This document shows positions 18,339 to 26,202 of a stretch of 64,000 nucleotides of DNA, one piece after another. The first letter of the stretch is position 1; each line of letters begins with the position of its first letter. The notes under the pieces were generated by a model. That model saw only the letters and a list, made by a program, of their open reading frames with translations, was not told where the DNA came from and searched no databases. The position numbers and the translations under genes are program-made. The DNA is from VGJW01 sp035285595 (GTDB lineage: Bacteria > Cyanobacteriota > Sericytochromatia > S15B-MN24 > VGJW01): the NCBI GenBank assembly GCA_035285595.1, contig JAYKGV010000028.1, positions 1 through 64,000 of the forward strand, in the 5' to 3' direction.

Positions 18339-18875
18339 ATGTACTTGACCCGAATGTTATTGGCGGCGGCCGTTCTCGGGATGGCTTATACTCCCGCAGC
18401 GTTGGCCAAGTCTCACACGGCAACTCCCGCCACGGCCAAAGGCCACGAGGCTCACAAGGCCTCGCCGATGGAGCAAGCACTGGGGGGTTTCCATGACCTT
18501 CTGCACCCCGTTTACCATGACGCCTTGCCCAAGAAGGACCTTAAAGCCATCAGCCTGGCCGTCCCCGGATTGGTGAAGCAGGCGGGTGCCGTGGCGGCCT
18601 GCAAGATGGATGACGAGGCTTGTACGGTAGCGTGCGGGAATCTGCTCAAGGCCGCCAAGGCTCTGGAGACTGCAGACAAGAAAGGTGGCCAAGAACTTCT
18701 GGCCTCCTTGGAGACGCTACATGGAGCCTTCGAGAAGGTGGCACAGCTGGTGCATGACGAAGGCCATGGGGAGCATCACGAGCATCATGGCGATGACCAC
18801 AAGGGTCACAGCGATGACCACAAGGGGCATGCCGACGAGCACAAGGGGCATGCCGACGAGCACAAGGGACACTGA
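18339..18875 (+). CDS. Exported His-rich protein, probable metal binder
   Basis: ATG 18339 lies seven bases after GGAG. The 178-residue protein has a signal peptide (LLAAAVLGMAYTPAALA with a signal peptidase I site after ALA), a central helical domain with two paired cysteines (AACKMDDEACTVACG), and a C-terminal tail of seven-residue repeats HKGHADE and HKGHSDD with many His, Asp and Glu. Such tails bind Zn, Ni, Cu or Co and occur in periplasmic metal buffers. The operating metal cannot be read from sequence. No metal transporter gene is adjacent. A strong hairpin follows the gene. Confidence 0.75.
   Translation: MYLTRMLLAAAVLGMAYTPAALAKSHTATPATAKGHEAHKASPMEQALGGFHDLLHPVYHDALPKKDLKAISLAVPGLVKQAGAVAACKMDDEACTVACGNLLKAAKALETADKKGGQELLASLETLHGAFEKVAQLVHDEGHGEHHEHHGDDHKGHSDDHKGHADEHKGHADEHKGH
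18792..18872 (+). repeat. 21-bp His/Asp/Lys tandem repeats
   Basis: Four in-frame units (18792-18812, 18813-18833, 18834-18854 and a final 18-base unit 18855-18872) encode DDHKGHS, DDHKGHA, DEHKGHA and DEHKGH. Units 2 and 3 are nearly identical at DNA level, suggesting recent expansion of the metal-binding tail. Confidence 0.85.
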
Positions 18876-18899
18876 GCGCCGGGCTCTCCTGACGCTCGC

Positions 18900-18927
18900 G
18901 ACACCCCTCGGTTTTCCGGGGGGTGTC
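18900..18927. terminator. Strong hairpin, bidirectional terminator candidate
   Basis: GACACCCCTCGG (18900-18911), a TTTT loop and CCGGGGGGTGTC (18916-18927) form a 12-base-pair stem with one G-T wobble. It lies between the convergent His-rich gene and the permease gene. The bases after the stem on the plus strand are pyrimidine-rich (TTCCCTATCT) rather than a pure T-run. Confidence 0.7.
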
Positions 18928-18941
18928 TTCCCTATCTGGAT

Positions 18942-20936
18942 TCAGGAAGCTTGATCGGGGTCCAGCCCCCCGAGATCGCCGGTGCTGCGGAACCTGCCCC
19001 ACGAAGCTCGGTCCTGGGACCACTGCAAAAACCAGATGCCCGGCCCGGTCGGCAGGCTCGCCTCATGAATGCGATCGACCCGGATACCCACCTCGTTCGC
19101 GAGGTGCTCGCGGAGGCTTTCGCTTCCTGCTTCATCCCGACCTGTTCCGATGTAGACGACCTCGAAGCAACCTTCAGGTTGGCTCTTGAGGTATTCGGGA
19201 AGGACCTCCACGAGATTGCCCGGGAGGATCTTGACGGTAAGGACGAATTCGAAGTTGTTGAACAGATCGAATTCCTCGAGTTGCTGGGAGATGAACCTTT
19301 CGAGCGACTCGTAGAGCGCGGCGGGTTCATCCGCGGTCTGGGCGTGGAAGACCACCAGCTCGATGCTCCGATCCTTGGCGTGTCTCGTAAGCAGTTCGTG
19401 CAGCAAGTTGACCATGCGAACCGGCTCTACGGCCGAGATGCAGACGGCGATGCGAGGCAATCCCGAGGGCAACTCGGGGGCTCGGTGAAGCAAGCCCATG
19501 CCCAGTCTCAAGTCGGGCAGTTGGACCATGCGGACTTCGATCTTGCCCAACCTGTACAGGGCCATCAGCAAGATGGTTCCAAGCAGGATTTGGATTCCGA
19601 GTCCCCGGGCCTCGTGCTTGGTCAGGAGCAGGACACACTCGGCACCGATCAGGAGAGTGCCGCCAAGTATGGGTGCCACGGGCAGGATCTTGCCTTTGAT
19701 GGCGACGGTCCAGCGACTCAGGTATTGGGATTTGGCAATCTTGTTGGGATAGTTCAGGCGGGTAAGGACCACACCGGCGCAGTACGAGATCATGACGCCC
19801 AGAAATGCCAGACCGTAGATGTCTCCCAGGATCTCCACGCGCCCGGGAAATGCCAGCAGCATCAGCAGGCTGACGGTCATGAAGGGCAGGGCCACCCAGG
19901 GATAGCCCCCGAGCCTGGGGTGCAGATGGTTCCAGCGCCGCGACACGATGTCAGGCAGATTCCCTTGCTGGCTCATCGTGGTCATCAGCCCCGTGGCTCC
20001 GGCATAAGCGGTGTTGACCGCGGCGAACAAGGTCAGCATCGCATTGATCACGAGCAGAATGAGCAGGGTCTGCCCCCCTTGCACCCGGGCCAGCTCGGAC
20101 ATCAGGAATTCCTTGCCAGGAGCCAGTCGGTCCACGGGGACCAATGCCAAGGCAAGGAAGGCAGATAGCGGAGAGGTGATGCTGACCAGCGCCACAATCG
20201 TCAGGTAGACCTTCCGGATGGCGACGTGGACCGGACGCTCGAGCTCTTCGACGATCTGTGCGGCTGACTCGAATCCGGTGATTCCGAGAAAGGCCCCGGC
20301 GAATCCCATCAATACACCTAGCGCCGTCAGATCCCTGAGTCCGCCGAAACCCGCCGCTCCGTTCATGAACCGGTCCCAGTCCATGCCGTGCATGGCCAAC
20401 ATGCCGAGTCCCCAGGCATCCATGACCAACAGCATCAGGAAGTGGAAGACCGAGATGACCAGGACGACTCGCGTCGATTCCTTGAGGCCTACGAGATTCA
20501 GCAGGCCGAAGGCCACCACCGGTATGGCCGCCACCAGGACGATGAACAATCGGGAAGGGTGATGGCCCCACAAGGACCCCAGATAGTAAGCGCCCGACAG
20601 TGCGCTTACGACGGCCGTCGCGAGATAGGACAGGAGGGTGAGCGAGCCGATGCCCAAGGCGGCCCTCCGGCCGATGGATCCCAGCACCATGGCATAGGCG
20701 CCGCCGTTCACTGGATTGACACTGCAACCTTCCTGATATGTGGCCTTGAACAACCACATGCTCAGGACCACCCCGAGGATGAAGAGGGGCGCCGCAAAGC
20801 CCACGTGAGGAAGGAGGATGCCGGTGCTGTAGAAGACCGAGGTTCCGATGTCGGCACCGACAAGACCGGCGGCGAGCCACCACTTCAGCTGACCGCCCGT
20901 GTGCTCGGGGCGGCCCGCGGGTGTCGATGGTTCCAT
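18942..20936 (-). CDS. APC-superfamily permease with C-terminal cytosolic domain (KimA/KUP-like)
   Basis: The 664-residue membrane protein has about 12 hydrophobic segments (residues 20-460) and a soluble C-terminus of about 200 residues. The first helix carries GLVGADIGTSVFYSTGILLP, similar to the S-S-D-A-L-S-S-V-A-Y-G-T entry signature of KimA-type members of the APC superfamily. It is followed by NPVNGGAYAMV, the pore-lining loop typical of amino-acid and potassium carriers. The C-terminal domain (from about residue 475, LPRIAVCISAVEPVRMVNLL) looks like a Rossmann or USP-like regulatory fold. The gene directly follows two TrkA/RCK regulator genes, with its start one base after the preceding stop. 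This context favours K+ over amino acid transport, which is inference. Confidence 0.82.
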   Translation of the reverse strand: MEPSTPAGRPEHTGGQLKWWLAAGLVGADIGTSVFYSTGILLPHVGFAAPLFILGVVLSMWLFKATYQEGCSVNPVNGGAYAMVLGSIGRRAALGIGSLTLLSYLATAVVSALSGAYYLGSLWGHHPSRLFIVLVAAIPVVAFGLLNLVGLKESTRVVLVISVFHFLMLLVMDAWGLGMLAMHGMDWDRFMNGAAGFGGLRDLTALGVLMGFAGAFLGITGFESAAQIVEELERPVHVAIRKVYLTIVALVSITSPLSAFLALALVPVDRLAPGKEFLMSELARVQGGQTLLILLVINAMLTLFAAVNTAYAGATGLMTTMSQQGNLPDIVSRRWNHLHPRLGGYPWVALPFMTVSLLMLLAFPGRVEILGDIYGLAFLGVMISYCAGVVLTRLNYPNKIAKSQYLSRWTVAIKGKILPVAPILGGTLLIGAECVLLLTKHEARGLGIQILLGTILLMALYRLGKIEVRMVQLPDLRLGMGLLHRAPELPSGLPRIAVCISAVEPVRMVNLLHELLTRHAKDRSIELVVFHAQTADEPAALYESLERFISQQLEEFDLFNNFEFVLTVKILPGNLVEVLPEYLKSQPEGCFEVVYIGTGRDEAGSESLREHLANEVGIRVDRIHEASLPTGPGIWFLQWSQDRASWGRFRSTGDLGGLDPDQAS

Positions 20937-21596
20937 CTAGTGTCCCAGCAACATGCGGCGCAGCTCGTCCTGCTGCGCCTTCATCGTGACGGCGAAAATC
21001 TCGTCGCCTGCCTTGAGCTCGGTCTCACCGTCAGGGATCAGCGGGCCGTTGTTGCGCCAAATCGCAGAAAGGATGGACCCCGGCGGGAAGTCGAGCTTGC
21101 GGATGCGCGTGCCCACGACCGGACTGTCCTGGGAGAGGACGATCTCCACCATCGCCATGCGTTCGTGCCACGTGAACAAGGTTGTGAGCTCGGCCGGGAT
21201 GATTTGGGTTTCGATGGCATTGGTCACCATCTTCGTGACCGAAATCGTGTGATCCACTCCCGCGTGTTTGAAGAGTTCCTCGTTGCGAGGGTCATTGACC
21301 CGGGCGACGCACTTGGGAATGCCGAACAGCCTGCGCGCCATCTTGCAAATGGCATAGTTGTCCTGATCCCTGCCACACGCCGCGATCAGAACATCGGCCT
21401 GGATACGGTTGGCTTCGGCCAGAAGCGCAGGATTTGTGGCATCCCCGACCCGGACGACGATTTCGGTGAACTCCGAGACAATCTGCTTGCAGACACGGGG
21501 GTCCCTTTCGACCAACCCGATCGTGTGGCCCCGCTGTCGAAGGGTGCGGATCAGGTGCAGGCCGACCTTACCCCCCCCGGCGATCAGGATCTGCAT
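20937..21596 (-). CDS. RCK (TrkA-N plus TrkA-C) potassium-transport regulator
   Basis: The 219-residue cytoplasmic protein starts with a Rossmann NAD-binding motif (MQILIAGGGKVGLHLIRTL; G-x-G-x-x-G) and the acidic end of strand 2 (VERD). RCK_N spans about 1-135 (DVLIAACGRDQDNYAICKMA, ARVNDPRNEELF). RCK_C spans about 140-219 (GTRIRKLDFPPGSILSAIWR, LKAGDEIFAVT). Such proteins gate Trk, Ktr and related K+ systems by binding nucleotides. It overlaps the upstream single-domain RCK gene by 29 bases and abuts the permease gene, so all three are one operon. Confidence 0.9.
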   Translation of the reverse strand: MQILIAGGGKVGLHLIRTLRQRGHTIGLVERDPRVCKQIVSEFTEIVVRVGDATNPALLAEANRIQADVLIAACGRDQDNYAICKMARRLFGIPKCVARVNDPRNEELFKHAGVDHTISVTKMVTNAIETQIIPAELTTLFTWHERMAMVEIVLSQDSPVVGTRIRKLDFPPGSILSAIWRNNGPLIPDGETELKAGDEIFAVTMKAQQDELRRMLLGH

Positions 21597-22002
21597 CCTT
21601 GGCTCCCTTGATGGTCTCGAGGGTTCTCTCGAGGGACTCGGTGGCTTCGAGAATGGGACTTATCACCTCGAAACCGTCGTCGAGATAGATCTGGCGTAGT
21701 TCTGGGTTGTCGATGCGGACGATGACTTTTTGCAACTTGAAGTGCCGGCGGGCGATGTCCGCAATCATGATGTTGGTGTTCTCATCGCGGGATACGACGA
21801 TCACGCAGTCTGCCCGGCCCATGCCTGCGCGTTCGAGGACCTCGGTGTCGATCTCCATCCCGGCCATCGTGCGGACCGGGACATCCCTTACCGCCTGGAA
21901 GTTCTGGGCATCGAAGTCGAGGATGGTGACCTTGTCACCCTTGGCCGCCCGGCGTTGTGCAAAGTTTGCCCCGAGGCGGCCGCAGCCGATGATGAGAATC
22001 AT
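21568..22002 (-). CDS. TrkA-N (RCK_N) domain protein
   Basis: The 144-residue protein consists of one NAD-binding RCK_N domain: MILIIGCGRLGANFAQRRAA, the acid LDFDAQ at the end of strand 2, then CVIVVSRDENTNIMIADIA and KVIVRIDNPELRQIYLDDGF. A short helical tail (ATESLERTLETIKGAKD) replaces the RCK_C domain. It is the first gene of the RCK-RCK-permease operon. AAGG lies upstream of ATG 22002. Two different RCK proteins from neighbouring genes could form a heteromeric ring, as single-domain and two-domain subunits do elsewhere. Confidence 0.88.
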   Translation of the reverse strand: MILIIGCGRLGANFAQRRAAKGDKVTILDFDAQNFQAVRDVPVRTMAGMEIDTEVLERAGMGRADCVIVVSRDENTNIMIADIARRHFKLQKVIVRIDNPELRQIYLDDGFEVISPILEATESLERTLETIKGAKDADPDRRGG

Positions 22003-22164
22003 GCGGCCTTACCTTACACCCGTGCATGCGGGCCGTCGAGGGTTCTCCCGGCTCAGATTAAACAATCAAGAAATCTTAACCAAGGGACAAGAAGGCTGGC
22101 GTGCAGGTTTGGCGATGAGAGATCTCGTGGGGTTCCGGGGGGAGTCCTGAGGGGACATAGGGAC

Positions 22165-22695
22165 ATGCCGACCAGAATCAGTGATAAGGATCCTGTGCTC
22201 GTGCGAAAGGGCGCCGCAGCTGAGCCGCGTCCTGCCGAACCTCCCAGGGCGCCGCGCGCCTCAGACCGTGCGGTCTTGTCGTCGGAGGCCGCGGAGGAGG
22301 CGGCTGCCCGCCGGAAGGGTCACCGCATCGGTGTCGGGATCGGGGCGGGCGTCGCGACTCTTTTCAATGGCCTGACCTTGCGCCATGTCGGCAAATTGGC
22401 GGCGGCTGGCAAGCCTGCCGGCGTTTTCCTGGGCAAGGTGACCCCCGCGCTATCCACGGCGCTGGCGGGCTACACGCTTGTCGAACGTGTTCGCAAGGGC
22501 TTTGATGGGCCCGACAACGTCCGCAAATGGGACGATGCGCTGCGGGTGACCGGTGACGTCATCCAGGCCGGGGGCGGGATTGCCGCGTTCGTACCTGCGG
22601 TGGGTCTGGTGCCGGGCCTTGCGGCCATCACGGCAGGTACCCTCGTGACTGCACTGGGTGACTTCTTCGATGACGAGGTGGGCAAGACCAGATAA
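22165..22695 (+). CDS. Hypothetical Gly/Ala-rich membrane-associated protein
   Basis: ATG 22165 is preceded by GAGGGG and AGGGAC. The 176-residue product has a charged N-terminus (EPRPAEPPRAPRASD) and two weakly hydrophobic regions: GVGIGAGVATLFNGLTL around residue 58 and a longer one from VIQAGGGIAAFVPAVGLVPG at about 135. Gly/Ala-zipper-like helices of this sort occur in membrane-inserted small proteins. No family is recognised. It diverges from the RCK operon across a 162-base intergenic region and converges with dnaE. Confidence 0.6.
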   Translation: MPTRISDKDPVLVRKGAAAEPRPAEPPRAPRASDRAVLSSEAAEEAAARRKGHRIGVGIGAGVATLFNGLTLRHVGKLAAAGKPAGVFLGKVTPALSTALAGYTLVERVRKGFDGPDNVRKWDDALRVTGDVIQAGGGIAAFVPAVGLVPGLAAITAGTLVTALGDFFDDEVGKTR

Positions 22696-22696
22696 G

Positions 22697-22716
22697 TCGC
22701 CTGCCCTTTCAGGCGA
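22697..22716. terminator. Hairpin between convergent genes
   Basis: TCGCCTG (22697-22703) and CAGGCGA (22710-22716) form a perfect seven-base-pair stem with a six-base loop, overlapping the stop codon of dnaE. It lies exactly between the ends of two convergent genes. No long T-run follows on either strand, so termination strength is uncertain. Confidence 0.45.
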
Positions 22717-25700
22717 GAAGCGGGGCCGGCTCGACCCACCTGTGCCTGATGACGGGGCCGGTGCCCTCGGTGAGGCGGTTCAGTGCCTGATCCAGTTCGG
22801 GCTGTCTCTGCACCCAGAAGCCCTCGCCGGTCACGATCTGGCGATCCGTCCCCACTATGTGGAGAATGACCGGATCGTTGCCTTTGTGCTTCTTGAGCAA
22901 CTCCTTCAGGACCACCATCTGGTTGCCTGCCGTGCCTGAGGGCAAGGTCACATGCAGGCTGCGCAAGCCAGCCAGTTCAGAGGCATCCTCGACCTCGACT
23001 TGAGGCCGTTCATCTTCACTGCCGGAGAACTTGCCCTTGAGCAGCAGCCGCGCATCTTCCTGAAGCAAGCTTTCGAGGCGGGCATAGGTCTTGGGGAAGA
23101 CCACGAAATCCATCGTGCCTGTGAAGTCCTCGAGCTTGCCGGCAAGCATGGCGTCACCTTTTTTCGTGATGATTCTGCGACATCCCTGCAGGATTCCTCC
23201 CAGCACGACCGCACGTTCCGCCGGCATCCGGGCGAGGTCGGCCACCGTGGCCGTGACGTGCCATTCGAGGCGGCAGGGCAAGTGGTCGAGGGGATGAGCG
23301 CTCAAGTAGAGCCCTACCAGGTCCTTTTCGGCCTTGAGCGCTTCCTGCGGGTCACCTGGAGGGACCTGCTCGAGATTGGGGCGAGGCAGAGCCGTCACGG
23401 CGGTCATATCGCCGAAGAGGGACACCTGGTTGGCGTGTGCCTCGCGGCCTTGGGCCTGGGCCCAGTTCATCACCGTCTCGAGATGGGCGAGCATGTGGGC
23501 GCGGTTCTGGCCGAGTCCATCGCAGGCACCGGCCTGAATCAGGGACTCGAGGCACCGTCGGTTGACCGTCTTCAGATCCACGTCCTCGAGAAAATCGAAG
23601 AGGTCCGTGAAGCGTCCGTTCGATCGGGTCTGTCTCACGCGTTGAATTTCCTCGACGGCGGGCAGGCCTACGTTCTTGACCGAGGCCAAGCCGAAGCGGA
23701 TGCCTTCAGGTACGACGGTGAAGTCGGCCTCGCTCGTGGAGATGTCGGGGGGCAGTACAGGAATCCCCATCTGCCGGCAGTTGTGGACAGTAATCATGAT
23801 CTTGTCCGTATTGCCGGCGTAGCTGGACAGGAGCGCGGCCATGTACTCCCTGGGAAAGTGAGCCTTCAAGTAGGCCGTCTGGTAGGTCAGGACGGCGTAG
23901 GCGGCCGTGTGGGCCCGGTTGAAGCAGTATTCCGAGAACTTGGTCATCTTGTCGAAGATGTCGTTGGCCACCGTCTCGTCCACCTGATTGGCGATGCACC
24001 CCTCGAGGAAAGTGGCTCGCTGCTTGGCCATCTCGTCGGCCTTCTTCTTGCCCATCGCGCGCCGCAGCATGTCGGCACCACCCAGCGAGTAGTTGCCCAG
24101 CACCTGAGCAATCTGCATGATTTGCTCTTGGTAGACCATCGTGCCGTAGGTGTCGCGCAAGATGGGCTCGAGCGCCGGGTGTGGATAATCGATGGCCTTG
24201 CGGCCGTGCTTTCGATCCACGTATTCGTCGACATAGCCGCTTTGCAGCGGTCCGGGCCGGTAGAGCGCCAAGATGGCCGAGATGTCTTCGAAGTTGGTCG
24301 GCTGCAGCTGCCTCACCAGTTTCGTCATCCCTTCGGACTCGACCTGGAACACCCCGATGGTGTCCCCACGCCTCAGGAGCTCGTACACTGCAGGGTCGGT
24401 GAAATCCTGGTTGGAGAAGTCTGGCACCCGGTCCGGATGGTTACGCTTCACCAGGTCCAGAGCTCGACCAATCATCGTCAGGTTGCGTAGCCCAAGAAAG
24501 TCCATCTTGAGCAGGCCAAGCATCTCGAGGTACTTCTGTTCGTACTGCGTCACGAGGCCGCCGTCATCACCCTTGTCTCGATCGAGCCGGGTGAGGGGGA
24601 CCAGCTGTTCGAGGGGATCCTCCGCGATGATCACGCCAGCGGCGTGGACGCTGGTGTTGCGGCTCAGGCCCTCGAGACGCTTGGCAAGCCCCACAAGCTC
24701 CTCCACGCGCTCGTCACGCTCCATGACGGCCGCAAGCTCAGTGCCTTCCTTGCTCGCGTCATCCAGGGTGACGCCCAGGTCATCGCCCACTTTCTTGCAG
24801 AGGTCGTTCGTCTCCGCGAAAGACAGGCCCATCACCCGACCTACGTCCTTGATGGCCGCCTTCGCCTTGAGCGTGTTGAAGGTGACGATCTGGGCAACCC
24901 GCTCGTCGCCATACTTTTCGCGGACGTAGCGAATGACTTCGCCTCTGCGGTCGATGCAGAAGTCCACGTCGATGTCGGGCATCGACACACGTTCAGGATT
25001 GAGAAAGCGTTCGAACAGCAAGTTGTATTTGACGGGGTCCAGCTCGGTGATGCCGAGGCAGTACGCAACCAGGGAGCCTGCTGCGCTGCCGCGCCCGGGG
25101 CCAACGGGAATACCGTTTCGCTTGGCCCACGCAATGAAGTCCCAGACAATCAGGAAGTAGGCTGGGAAACCCATCTTGGTGACGGTGTCCAGCTCGAATT
25201 TCAGTCGATATTCCAACTCGGGCGTGATGCGGTCGTAACGTTCCCGCAGGCCCTGCCAGGCGAGATCGATCAGGTGTGACTCGGCCGTCTTGCCATCGGG
25301 CACTTCAAAGACCGGCAGGCGATTGCGTCCCATGTCCAGCTTGAGATCGACCTTTTCTGCAATTTCGAGCGTGCTGCGCAAGGCCTGGGGCAGGTCATGA
25401 AAGACCTCGGCCATCTCGGACGGGCTCTTGACGTAGAAGTCCGGCCCATACGCCATCTTGCGATGGGCATCATTGAGGTTCCGACCGGTGCCGATGCAGA
25501 TCAACGCGTCGTGGGCGCGTGTGTCTCCGGGATGGGTGTAGTGCGAATCATTGGTCGCCGCGAGCCGGATACCGGTCTTCTCGGAAAGTTCGAGAAAGGC
25601 CCGGTTGACGGCACGTTGCTCGGCGAGACCGTGATCCTGGACCTCAAGGTAGAAGTCGTCTCCGAAGACGCCCTTGTACCACAGGGCCTTGTCGAGGGCC

Positions 25701-26173
25701 TCCTGATGCCGTCCCTGCAGCACCAGTGAGGGAACCTGGCCGCCGATGCACGCCGAAAGCGCGATGAGGCCCTCATGATAGTGCTCGAGCACCTCCGCAT
25801 CGATCCGGGGCTTGTGGTAGTAGCCTTCGAGATGGCCGATGGTGTTGAGCTTGACCAGATTCTCGTAGCCCTGTTGGTTCTTGGCGATCAGCACGAGATG
25901 CCCGTAGGGCTTCCCCGGTCCCTGGACGGCCCGGATGCGCCGGTCCCCGTTGGCGACGTAGGCCTCCATGCCAATCAGGGGCTTGATCCCCTTCTCCTTG
26001 GCCTCCTTGTAGAACTCAATCGCACCGTACATGACCCCGTGATCCGTGACGGCTAGAGCTCCCATGCCGGTGTCTGCCGCCCGGGCCACGAGGTCCTTGA
26101 TGCGGCTTGCACCGTCAAGGAGCGAGTACTGGCTGTGGACGTGGCAGTGGACGAACTCGTGCCGCGTGCCCAT
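22709..26173 (-). CDS. dnaE: DNA polymerase III alpha subunit
   Basis: The 1154-residue product matches the length of DnaE1-type replicative polymerases. ATG 26173 follows a near-perfect AGGAGGTGAT. The N-terminal PHP domain begins FVHCHVHSQYSLLDG (residues 7-21). The catalytic region shows GPGRGSAAGSLVAYCLGIT and the acidic motif MPDIDVDF around residues 396-403. The fingers contain YQEQIMQIAQVLG, then GGADMLRRAMGKKKADEM. An OB-fold follows near residues 990-1080, and the C-terminal part is short. It synthesises both strands at the replication fork. It lies downstream of a TPR gene (29-base gap). No clamp-loader genes are nearby. Confidence 0.97.
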   Translation of the reverse strand: MGTRHEFVHCHVHSQYSLLDGASRIKDLVARAADTGMGALAVTDHGVMYGAIEFYKEAKEKGIKPLIGMEAYVANGDRRIRAVQGPGKPYGHLVLIAKNQQGYENLVKLNTIGHLEGYYHKPRIDAEVLEHYHEGLIALSACIGGQVPSLVLQGRHQEALDKALWYKGVFGDDFYLEVQDHGLAEQRAVNRAFLELSEKTGIRLAATNDSHYTHPGDTRAHDALICIGTGRNLNDAHRKMAYGPDFYVKSPSEMAEVFHDLPQALRSTLEIAEKVDLKLDMGRNRLPVFEVPDGKTAESHLIDLAWQGLRERYDRITPELEYRLKFELDTVTKMGFPAYFLIVWDFIAWAKRNGIPVGPGRGSAAGSLVAYCLGITELDPVKYNLLFERFLNPERVSMPDIDVDFCIDRRGEVIRYVREKYGDERVAQIVTFNTLKAKAAIKDVGRVMGLSFAETNDLCKKVGDDLGVTLDDASKEGTELAAVMERDERVEELVGLAKRLEGLSRNTSVHAAGVIIAEDPLEQLVPLTRLDRDKGDDGGLVTQYEQKYLEMLGLLKMDFLGLRNLTMIGRALDLVKRNHPDRVPDFSNQDFTDPAVYELLRRGDTIGVFQVESEGMTKLVRQLQPTNFEDISAILALYRPGPLQSGYVDEYVDRKHGRKAIDYPHPALEPILRDTYGTMVYQEQIMQIAQVLGNYSLGGADMLRRAMGKKKADEMAKQRATFLEGCIANQVDETVANDIFDKMTKFSEYCFNRAHTAAYAVLTYQTAYLKAHFPREYMAALLSSYAGNTDKIMITVHNCRQMGIPVLPPDISTSEADFTVVPEGIRFGLASVKNVGLPAVEEIQRVRQTRSNGRFTDLFDFLEDVDLKTVNRRCLESLIQAGACDGLGQNRAHMLAHLETVMNWAQAQGREAHANQVSLFGDMTAVTALPRPNLEQVPPGDPQEALKAEKDLVGLYLSAHPLDHLPCRLEWHVTATVADLARMPAERAVVLGGILQGCRRIITKKGDAMLAGKLEDFTGTMDFVVFPKTYARLESLLQEDARLLLKGKFSGSEDERPQVEVEDASELAGLRSLHVTLPSGTAGNQMVVLKELLKKHKGNDPVILHIVGTDRQIVTGEGFWVQRQPELDQALNRLTEGTGPVIRHRWVEPAPLLA

Positions 26174-26202
26174 GGCATCACCTCCTGTTGGAGGCCATGC
26201 TA

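Noticed and set aside
22003..22164. A c-di-AMP (ydaO-yuaA) riboswitch upstream of the RCK-permease operon
   Set aside because: Fragments such as TTTAATCTG and GGGAGAACCC occur on the minus strand, but their order is opposite to the riboswitch core and the remaining conserved blocks are absent.
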